From Actinocatenispora rupis (lineage in GTDB: Bacteria > Actinomycetota > Actinomycetes > Mycobacteriales > Micromonosporaceae): a stretch of 64,000 bases of DNA. A program made the translations under genes and the position numbers. Of the stretch, positions 36,081 to 43,463 are shown piece after piece; within the stretch, counting starts at the first letter, position 1; each line of letters opens with the position of its first letter. The stretch is from positions 62,001-126,000 of the forward strand of contig NZ_BOMB01000007.1 of the NCBI RefSeq assembly GCF_016861975.1, written 5' to 3'. Below the pieces are notes generated by a model. It ran no database searches and was not told where the DNA came from. It worked only from the letters and a program-made list of their open reading frames with translations.

Positions 36081-37462
36081 GAAGCGTTCTCCTCAACGGG
36101 ATCGGTGGCGTTGCGCCAGAGCAGGACGTACGACAGGAACGTGAACGCCAGCGGCGTGACGAGAGCGTTGTAGTAGAACATCGAGGCGAGCGAGACGACG
36201 ATCGCGCCGGACGCGGCCAACCCGGTCGGCGTACCGTCGCGGCGGTAGCGCCACAGCACCACCACGAAGAAACCGATGTAGAGCGCGGTACCGAGCAGCC
36301 CGTGCAGGTAGAGGACCTGCCAGAGCTGGCCGTTGCCGCCGATCGTGTGGCCGCCGCAGCGCTTGCAGCTGCCGGTGTCGCCGACCGCGATCGACCTGTC
36401 GCTGCCCTGCGTCGCGCGGGTCGTACCGAGCCCGACGACCGGCGACTGCCACACCCCGTCCAGCGCCCGCTCGGTCACGAACATCCGCACGTTGTTGGAC
36501 TTGCCGTTCGCCATCCGGTCGCGCACCACCTGGCCGAGCGGCGTCGCCAGCACCAGTACGGCGACCACCAGCACCGCCGCGGCCGCCGTACCGATCGCCC
36601 ACAGCCGGCCGCGCAACGCGAGCCGTACCGCCAGGTACCCGGCGAGCAGGCCGAGGTCGATCCACAGCCCGCGGTTCAGGGAGTACACGGTGGGGATGAC
36701 GGCGAGGGCCAGCACCCCGAGCGCGACCCACCGTCCACATCGGACCAACCGGGCGGATCCCTCGTACCGCAACGAGAACGCGGCGACCACGAACCAGCCG
36801 GCCAGCAGCGCCAGGTTGTTGCCCCAGGTGTTCGTGTACCCCCAGGGCGCGGCCGGCCGCGGCGCCGCGTATCCGAGGACCTCCATGACCTGCGCGGCGG
36901 CCGGGTGTACCAGCGACGCGACGAAGCTGTTGGCCCGTACGTGCGGCGGCAGCAGCAGCTCCACCGGCGAGGAGAACTCGAAGTGCCCGGCGAACGTGCC
37001 GAGCAGCCCGCCGCCCACCGTCACCACGAACAGCCACCCGAGCAGCAGCACCAGCCGCCGCTTCGGCAACTCCCGTTCGGTCCGGGTTCCCGCGTACAGC
37101 AACAGAACCGTGAGCGACGCGTACTCGACGAGCCGGAACGCGACGCCCGGCAGCCGGCTCGTCGCGCTGCCCGGGATGGTGCCGGCCGGGTTGAGTCCGA
37201 GCGCGGCCAGCCCGGCGATCGTGACGAGCAGGAACAGCAGCCACAGCGCCAGTTCCGGCGGCAGGCGCAGCGGGCGGCGACGCGCGACCGCCGCCGCCAT
37301 CGGTACGGCCATGATCGGGAAGATCAGGACGCCGAGCCCGAGCGCCCACCAGACCGGGTACCCGGCGAGCAGCCAGGTCAGCGGCCAGCACGCGTCGAGC
37401 CAGCGACGGGTCCGCGGCGGCGCGGCGAGTACCGCCCGGGGCGGGGCCTGCGCGACAGTCAC
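36077..37462 (-). CDS. Wzy-like O-antigen polymerase
   Basis: Integral membrane protein of 461 residues with about 10-12 hydrophobic helices and a large outer loop around residues 320-390 (ATQGSDRSIAVGDTGSCKRCGGH). The O-antigen ligase/polymerase pattern GLWIDLGLLAGYLAVRLALR with later VVGLGTTRAT matches the family. It would polymerise flipped repeat units. GTG start at 37462, four bases after the upstream stop. The Cys pair in the outer loop (CKRC) is unusual. Confidence 0.88.
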   Translation of the reverse strand: MTVAQAPPRAVLAAPPRTRRWLDACWPLTWLLAGYPVWWALGLGVLIFPIMAVPMAAAVARRRPLRLPPELALWLLFLLVTIAGLAALGLNPAGTIPGSATSRLPGVAFRLVEYASLTVLLLYAGTRTERELPKRRLVLLLGWLFVVTVGGGLLGTFAGHFEFSSPVELLLPPHVRANSFVASLVHPAAAQVMEVLGYAAPRPAAPWGYTNTWGNNLALLAGWFVVAAFSLRYEGSARLVRCGRWVALGVLALAVIPTVYSLNRGLWIDLGLLAGYLAVRLALRGRLWAIGTAAAAVLVVAVLVLATPLGQVVRDRMANGKSNNVRMFVTERALDGVWQSPVVGLGTTRATQGSDRSIAVGDTGSCKRCGGHTIGGNGQLWQVLYLHGLLGTALYIGFFVVVLWRYRRDGTPTGLAASGAIVVSLASMFYYNALVTPLAFTFLSYVLLWRNATDPVEENAS

Positions 37463-37466
37463 GCGC

Positions 37467-39188
37467 TCAGGCCCCGCGTACCGCTGCCGGCGAACCGTCG
37501 CCGACCGCCACCGGCTCCGGCCCGGCGTCCGCCGCCGTCCCGTCCTTCGCGCCGGATTCCCCGTCCGACCGGGCATCCCGGTCCGCCGCGGCGTCCTCGT
37601 CCGACCGGACTTCCCTGCCCACCGCGGACACTCCGGAATTCTTGTCCGACGGCGAATCCTCTTCCGCCACACCGGAGTCCGGCGCGGAGTCCCGGTCCGT
37701 CCGCGGCGCCGGTACGGCGGTCGGCGTGGCGGCCGCGGGGGCCGGGGGCGGCAGCACGACGGCGCCGAGCAGCGGCGTACCGACACCGCGGAGCTGGTCC
37801 ACCGCGTCCCGTACGTCCTCGCGCCGGGTGGCGCGCAGCTCGACCGCGAGTACGGCGGCGTCGGCGAGGCTGGCGAGGGTCTGCGCGTCCGGGCCGGTGG
37901 CGGTGTCCGGCGTGACCAGCACGACCTGCTCGGCCCGCTCCCGCAGCCGCCGCAGCGCCGTACGCGCCGGCTCGACGGACGGCCGCCCGGCGCCCGCGCC
38001 GGCCGCGAGTACCCAGAGGTTGGGTTCGTCGGCGGCGCGGTGCAGGGCCTCGGCCAGGTCGGTACCGGCGAGCACGTCGGACAGTCCGGGCTCCGCCGGT
38101 ACGCCGGTCAGCGCGGCCACGTCGCCGTCCGCGCCGGACGCGACGAGGACGGTGTCCGTGCCGGCCCGTCCGTACGCCGCGGCCAGGTTCGCGGCGACCA
38201 GCGCGCCGGCACCACCCGCGGTCGTACCGAGGACGGCGATGACGGCGTGGTCGCCGGGGGTGGCGGTGAGTTCGTTGCGCAGCCGGGAGAAGGTCCGCTC
38301 GCCGTCGGCCGCCGCCAGCCCGTCCGGCGCCGCCGTCAGCTCCGCCAGCACCGGTACGCCGAGCCGGTGCCGCAGGTCGTCGGCGTACCGGACGCGGCGG
38401 TCGAACCGGGACCGGAGCAGCGCCGCGGCCAGCCCGACGAGCAGCCCGAGGACGAACCCGGCGGCCAGGTTCACCGGTACCGACGGGCTGGCCGGCGCGG
38501 TCGGCAGCGCCGCGTCGCTGATGATGCGGCCGGGGCTGGCGGGCGGCGCGGTGGCGTCGCTGAGCCGGCCGGTCAGCGTGTCGAGCTGGTTGGACAGGCT
38601 GCGCCGCCGGGTCTCCAGGTAGACCTTCTGCGAGGAGCCGTCGGTCGCGGCGGCGATCTGGTCGGAGGTGTCCTGGAGCTGCTTGGTCACCGAGGACACC
38701 TGGGACCGCAGGGCCCCGGCGGTGGCGTTGTTCGCCGACGCCGCGCCGTCCGCCCGGTTCGCCAGGTACGCCTCGGCGAACGCGTGCGAGCCGGCCCGCG
38801 CGAGTGCCGGATCGCCTGCGCTGTAAGCGATCTGGAGCACGGTACTGTTCGGCGGCACCGCGACGGTCACCGCGTCGATCAGGTCGCCGGTCGCCGTCGG
38901 GCTGTGCAGCAGCGTCCGGGCCCGGTCGCCGACCGCGGTCGACTTGACGAGCTGCGCCTCGGTGTCGAGGTTGATCGTCTCCTTGGTACGCCCGCCGGCC
39001 GCGTTGGCGTCCTGGTTCCCCGTCGGCAGCACCAGTACGGAGGTGGTCGACTCGTACGTCCGCGGCAGGAGGGCGGTGGCGGCCCCCGCGGCGGCCACGC
39101 CGAGGATCGTGCAGACGACGACGAGCCACCAGCCGCGGCGTACCGCGTCGAGGTGGCCGGCGAGGTCGGTCGGTGCGGTGACATCCAT
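37467..39188 (-). CDS. Wzz-like chain-length protein with degenerate tyrosine-kinase domain
   Basis: First gene of the operon; 573 residues. An N-terminal Wzz domain has helix 1 at about 20-42 and helix 2 at about 235-258, flanking an extracellular coiled-coil region. A cytosolic P-loop-like domain follows (about 280-500), then an acidic Ser/Asp/Pro-rich tail. In true BY-kinases the Walker A is GxxxxGKS/T; here it reads VLGTTAGGAGALVA, without Lys. Walker A' and B are also altered (VLVASGADGD, VVLVTPDTAT). There is no C-terminal Tyr cluster. It probably controls chain length or scaffolds Wzy without kinase activity. Confidence 0.9.
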   Translation of the reverse strand: MDVTAPTDLAGHLDAVRRGWWLVVVCTILGVAAAGAATALLPRTYESTTSVLVLPTGNQDANAAGGRTKETINLDTEAQLVKSTAVGDRARTLLHSPTATGDLIDAVTVAVPPNSTVLQIAYSAGDPALARAGSHAFAEAYLANRADGAASANNATAGALRSQVSSVTKQLQDTSDQIAAATDGSSQKVYLETRRRSLSNQLDTLTGRLSDATAPPASPGRIISDAALPTAPASPSVPVNLAAGFVLGLLVGLAAALLRSRFDRRVRYADDLRHRLGVPVLAELTAAPDGLAAADGERTFSRLRNELTATPGDHAVIAVLGTTAGGAGALVAANLAAAYGRAGTDTVLVASGADGDVAALTGVPAEPGLSDVLAGTDLAEALHRAADEPNLWVLAAGAGAGRPSVEPARTALRRLRERAEQVVLVTPDTATGPDAQTLASLADAAVLAVELRATRREDVRDAVDQLRGVGTPLLGAVVLPPPAPAAATPTAVPAPRTDRDSAPDSGVAEEDSPSDKNSGVSAVGREVRSDEDAAADRDARSDGESGAKDGTAADAGPEPVAVGDGSPAAVRGA

Positions 39189-39422
39189 GGGGGTGCGCCT
39201 TTCGCCTACTGGGCGGGTTCGTGCCGAGCTGACGGGTTCGGCCCGACGGCGGGTCACGTGGGCAGCACCGAGAGGCCAGAGACCACACCTTAAGTGATTC
39301 CGCGACTACCTCTTGTGTCGGCCCCCGTCGCGGCGGCTCCCCGCGTACGCCCGGTCTGTGCCCCGCGTGGCGACCGCACCCGGCCTGTCGCGTCCCACGA
39401 TGGTGTCGGCCCCACGTACGAA

Positions 39423-39442
39423 ACATCGGAAATCGACGATGT
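39423..39442. promoter_or_regulatory. Inverted repeat between divergent Wzz-operon and glycosidase genes
   Basis: ACATCG and CGATGT form an inverted repeat with an 8-base spacer in an unusually AT-rich part of the 313-bp divergent gap (39189-39501). It may be an operator serving one or both directions. The rest of the gap holds no visible gene. Confidence 0.35.
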
Positions 39443-39501
39443 ATCGGTCAGTGACCTGCTACTCCTGAGTCATGTGGTGATCAACGGCGAGGAGTCACGA
39501 G

Positions 39502-40812
39502 ATGCGGCGGCTACGCGCGCGGACCGTACTGGCCCTGACCGCGGTGGGTGGTGTCCTGGCCCTCTGCGTCACGATGACCGAGGGGCCGCCGTCGCCCGCC
39601 CGGGCCGGCGCCAGCCTGGCCCCGGAGCCGTCCGGCAGCAGCACTCCGGCCGACCCGTCCAGCCCACCCGCCGGTACGTGCGGCGTCGACGCCAAGCTCG
39701 TACCGACGTGCGGGGTGCTGTGGGGCGCCGCCACCGGTGGACACAGCGGTACGTCGACCGCCTCCTCGCTCGGCGCGTTCGAGCAGGAGACCGGGCGGAC
39801 CCAGACCGTGTTCCACACGTACCACCGGGGGACCGGGACGGTGTTCCCGACGGCCGAGGAGATCGCGCTGGCCGACGACACCGCACACCCCCGGATCCTC
39901 TTCACGAACTGGAAGCCCGCCGAGGCGAGCTGGGCGGCCATCGCCGCCGGCGACCCCAAGATCGACGGCTTCCTGGACCGGGTGGCCACGAACATCAAGG
40001 CGAAGTTCCCACACCGGTTCTTCCTGACGATCCACCACGAGCCGGAGAACGACGTCGTGGCGACGCCCGGCTCCGGGTACACCGCCGCCGACTACGCCGC
40101 CATGTACCGGCACGTGGTGCAGCGGCTGCGCGGGGACGGCGTGACCAACGCGGTGTACGTCATGGACTACATGGCCTACCCGAAGTGGGCCATGGCGCCC
40201 TGGCACGACGACCTGTACCCGGGTGACGACGTCGTCGACTGGATCGCCTGGGACACCTACGCCTACTCGACCCCCGGGTACGGCTACGGCGACTTCGACG
40301 AGATGGTCAACCGCGGCGGCGTCCCCTCCGACCTCGTACTCGACGGCCTGTACCCGCTGGTCGGCTGGCCCGGCTTCTACAGCTGGGCGAGCGCGCGGTT
40401 CCCGGACAAGCCGCTGATGCTCGGCGAGTGGGGCGTCTGGAACGGCGCGGACCGCGGCCACAAGGCGTGGTTCTACCGCGACGTCGCCGCCTCGATCGGC
40501 CACTTCCCGCGCCTCAAGGCCCTGGTGTACTTCGACACGCCGGCGGAGAAGGACTCGCGGGTGAACAACCCGGCGCAGGCGCTCGGCGCGTACCGGGATC
40601 TGGGGGCACTGCCGATCTTCCAGGTGGGCCCGACCGGCCCGACCGGCTCGCCGAGTCCGTCGCCGTCCACGTCGCCGAGCCCGTCGGCGTCGCCGTCCGG
40701 TTCGCCGTCGCCGTCGACCTCGCCGTCCGGATCCGTGCCGCCGTCGAGTACTCCGGCGCCGACCGGGTCGTCCAGCCCGGCGCCGACGTCGACGTTCCCG
40801 CGGATCCCGTAG
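39502..40812 (+). CDS. Secreted glycoside hydrolase-like protein
   Basis: A 436-residue protein with an N-terminal signal or anchor (about 8-25). A TIM-barrel-like domain spans about 68-370, and a Ser/Pro/Thr-rich tail about 378-436. E180 in IHHEPEN and E309 in LMLGEWGV are the probable catalytic pair, as in GH26-like enzymes. LYPGDDVVDWIAWDTYAY parallels the lipoprotein at 30638, so the two are probably distant paralogues. GGCGAGGAG precedes the ATG. The tail resembles a wall-spanning linker but has no LPXTG. Likely acts on the polysaccharide outside the cell. Confidence 0.82.
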   Translation: MRRLRARTVLALTAVGGVLALCVTMTEGPPSPARAGASLAPEPSGSSTPADPSSPPAGTCGVDAKLVPTCGVLWGAATGGHSGTSTASSLGAFEQETGRTQTVFHTYHRGTGTVFPTAEEIALADDTAHPRILFTNWKPAEASWAAIAAGDPKIDGFLDRVATNIKAKFPHRFFLTIHHEPENDVVATPGSGYTAADYAAMYRHVVQRLRGDGVTNAVYVMDYMAYPKWAMAPWHDDLYPGDDVVDWIAWDTYAYSTPGYGYGDFDEMVNRGGVPSDLVLDGLYPLVGWPGFYSWASARFPDKPLMLGEWGVWNGADRGHKAWFYRDVAASIGHFPRLKALVYFDTPAEKDSRVNNPAQALGAYRDLGALPIFQVGPTGPTGSPSPSPSTSPSPSASPSGSPSPSTSPSGSVPPSSTPAPTGSSSPAPTSTFPRIP

Positions 40813-40847
40813 CGACCCACAAGACAGACCCGAGCGATTTAGTAGGT

Positions 40848-41762
40848 TTATTCGGTACGACGATCGGATGCGGTGGCCGCCGCAACGCGGGCGTGCAGCC
40901 GGGGGCGCAGCACCCGCCAGCCCGGCACGCACACCAGTACGCCGACGGCCACCGCGGCCAGCAGCGCCACGTTGCCCACGCCGAGCATCTTCAGCCCGCT
41001 CGCCAGCAGCACCAACCCGAGCGCCCGGCGTACGACGGCGGACGGGGCGCGGGACGACAGCCGGGCGCCCAGGTACACCCCGGGAAGGGCGCCGACCAGC
41101 AGGAACGCCGTCAGCGTCAGCCGGAAGTCGCCGAACAGCAGGTGCGCCAGCGACGCCGCCGCCACCAGCGGTACGGCCTGGACCAGGTCCGTACCGACGA
41201 GGTCGCGCGCGGAGAGCACCGGGTACAGCGCGAGCAGCGCGACGATGATCAACGACCCGGACCCGACCGAGGTCAGGCCGACGATCAGCCCGCCGACCGC
41301 ACCCACCAGTACGGTCGGGACCGGGCGGACCCGCAGCGGCGCCGCGGCCTGCGGTACGGCACCGCCCAGCGCGTCCTCCCGTACGGCGACGAACGCGCGG
41401 GCCGACAGCCCCACCACCGCCAGCAGCAGCGCCACGCCGAGCGCCGTGGAGACGACCCGCTGCACCGACTCGCCCGTACCGAAGGCGCGGGCCAACAGCA
41501 CCCCGCCGAACGCGCACGGCACGCTGCCCAGGCACAACCAGCCCACCAGTCGCCGGTCCACCGTGCCGCGGCGCAGGTGCACCAGGCCGCCGACCGGCTT
41601 CATCACCAGGCTCGCCACCAGGTCGCTGGACACCGCGGCCAGCGGCGGTACGCCGAAGAACAGCACCAGCAGCGGCGTCATCAGCGCGCCGCCGCCCATA
41701 CCGGTGAGGCCGACGACCACGCCGACCCCGAGACCCGCGACCACCAGCAGCGCGTCGTGCAT
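40848..41762 (-). CDS. TSUP family transporter (TauE/SafE-like sulfite or sulfate permease)
   Basis: Membrane protein of 304 residues with about eight helices. The N-terminal repeat VGVVVGLTGMGGGALMTPLL and the second-half GLIVGLTSVGSGSLIIVALL are the paired TSUP signatures. Members move sulfite, sulfate or sulfonates. Its ATG overlaps the stop of the Sat-like/CysC gene by one base, so it is coupled to APS kinase; sulfate uptake for PAPS synthesis is the simplest reading. Direction of transport cannot be told from sequence. Confidence 0.92.
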   Translation of the reverse strand: MHDALLVVAGLGVGVVVGLTGMGGGALMTPLLVLFFGVPPLAAVSSDLVASLVMKPVGGLVHLRRGTVDRRLVGWLCLGSVPCAFGGVLLARAFGTGESVQRVVSTALGVALLLAVVGLSARAFVAVREDALGGAVPQAAAPLRVRPVPTVLVGAVGGLIVGLTSVGSGSLIIVALLALYPVLSARDLVGTDLVQAVPLVAAASLAHLLFGDFRLTLTAFLLVGALPGVYLGARLSSRAPSAVVRRALGLVLLASGLKMLGVGNVALLAAVAVGVLVCVPGWRVLRPRLHARVAAATASDRRTE

Positions 41763-43276
41763 CAGTCGATGGCGTCCAGCCAGCCGCCCGCGACCAGGTG
41801 GTCGAGCACCGTGTCGACCGCCTCGTCCACCGTCAGCTTGGACGTGTCCAGCGTGAGGTCCGCGTCCGTGGGCACCTCGTACGGGTCGGTCACGCCGGTG
41901 AACGCGGGGACCTGGCCGGCGCGGGCCTTCGCGTACAGGCCCTTGCGGTCGCGTTCCTCGCAGACCTCCAGCGGCGTCGCCACGTGTACGAGCACGAAGT
42001 CGCCGCCGACGGCGCGGACCATGGCGCGCACCTCGGCACGGGTCCGCGCGTACGGCGCGATGGGGGCGCACAGCGCGATCCCGCCGTGCCGGGCCACCTC
42101 GGCGGCCACGAAGCCGATCCGGCGGATGTTGCGGTCCCGGTCCTCGGCGGAGAAGCCGAGCCCGGCCGACAGCATCCGGCGTACGACGTCGCCGTCCAGC
42201 GTGGTGACCGTACGCTCGCCGGACTCGGCCAGCGCGTCACCCACGCCGCGGGCGATCGTCGACTTGCCCGCCCCGGACAGCCCCGTGAACAGCAGTACCA
42301 AGCCGCGGTTGTGCCGCGGCGGCCGGGCCCGGCGCAGCTCCTCCGCCACCGCCGGCGGCGTGTGCCACTCCGGCAGCGGCGAGCCGCGGTCCAGCAGGTC
42401 GTCGATCTCCCCCTGCGACATCGCCGTACGACGGCGGCGCGGTGGGATGTCGTCCATCGGCCGCCACTGCCCGTCCCGGTTGTCGTACGCCAGGTCGCGG
42501 GGGACGACGATGCGGATGCCGCCGCCGACGGCGACACCGGTGGACAGCAGGTGCGTCGCCCCGTAGTTCGCGGCGACGCGGGCGCGGAGCAACCCGTCCC
42601 GTACCTCGTCGCCGCGGGACGCGAGCGGCACCGCCACGACCGTCGCCGAGGGCAGCCGCTCGCGGGCGGCGAGCACCGTGCGCACGAGTACCTCGGGGGC
42701 GAGGCCCTCGGGGGTCGGGCCGGCGACCGGTACGAAGATCAGCAGGTGCGCGCCGATGGTGCGGGCGGCGTTGCCGATCTGCGCGAGCTGCGGCCGGTGC
42801 AGCGGGCGGGTGGCGATGACGCCGAGGATCCGGCCCTCCGGCAGCAGCTCCCGGGTTTCCGCCGGATCCAGCCGCAGCGAACGGAACGCGCCGTGCTCGG
42901 GCGCGCCGACCCGTCGTACCGGGCCGGCGACGCGGAACCAGCCGCCGCGTACCTCGGACAGCTCGGTGGCCTCGACCGCGGCGACCGGCGCGCCCTCCGG
43001 GTCGGTCAGGATCAGCAGCCGGCGCATCGCGTGCCCGGGGTCCAGCCGCTCGGCGACCTCCGCCGGTACGGCCAGCGTCACCGGCACGGGCCACGCCGTC
43101 CCGTCGACGAGCGCGCCGCGGCGCAGCACGCTCGCCACGTCGTCCTCGGCCAGGAAGCCGGTGAGCGGCGCGTACGCCCCGGAGAGCAGCAGCTCCAGGT
43201 CGGCGAGCTCGGCCGGGCGCGGCGTGTACGACGGCGCGTCGCGCAGCACCCCGTCGGGCAGGACCCATTCGGACAT
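41762..43276 (-). CDS. cysC: ATP-sulfurylase-like domain fused to adenylyl-sulfate kinase
   Basis: A 504-residue fusion. Residues 1-310 resemble an ATP sulfurylase: a PUA-like N-terminus (LLLSGAYAPLTGFL), then a catalytic-fold domain. The usual Q-x-RNPxHRAHE reads VIATRPLHRPQLAQI, and GRDHAG is replaced by IRIVVPRDLAYD, so sulfurylase activity is doubtful. Residues 325-504 are an intact APS kinase with GLSGAGKSTIARG, TLDGDVVRRMLSAGLGFS and RDRNIRRIGFVA. It would make PAPS from APS supplied by CysDN. The ATG at 43276 fits the domain start. It lies at the far end of the polysaccharide locus. Confidence 0.9.
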   Translation of the reverse strand: MSEWVLPDGVLRDAPSYTPRPAELADLELLLSGAYAPLTGFLAEDDVASVLRRGALVDGTAWPVPVTLAVPAEVAERLDPGHAMRRLLILTDPEGAPVAAVEATELSEVRGGWFRVAGPVRRVGAPEHGAFRSLRLDPAETRELLPEGRILGVIATRPLHRPQLAQIGNAARTIGAHLLIFVPVAGPTPEGLAPEVLVRTVLAARERLPSATVVAVPLASRGDEVRDGLLRARVAANYGATHLLSTGVAVGGGIRIVVPRDLAYDNRDGQWRPMDDIPPRRRRTAMSQGEIDDLLDRGSPLPEWHTPPAVAEELRRARPPRHNRGLVLLFTGLSGAGKSTIARGVGDALAESGERTVTTLDGDVVRRMLSAGLGFSAEDRDRNIRRIGFVAAEVARHGGIALCAPIAPYARTRAEVRAMVRAVGGDFVLVHVATPLEVCEERDRKGLYAKARAGQVPAFTGVTDPYEVPTDADLTLDTSKLTVDEAVDTVLDHLVAGGWLDAID

Positions 43277-43463
43277 CGCACCCCCATTCGCGGGCCGCCG
43301 CGGCGGCGTACGTCGGCCGGCACCCGGTGTCTGCACAGTCTCGCAGTCCGCCCCGGCCCCGGTCGACCGCCCCCTTCGACCGGCCGACGTACCGGTACGG
43401 GAGCCGGCGTGCCGGACCGGCGGCGAGGTCCGCGTCCGCCGCCGGTCGGGTCCGTCGCGGCCG

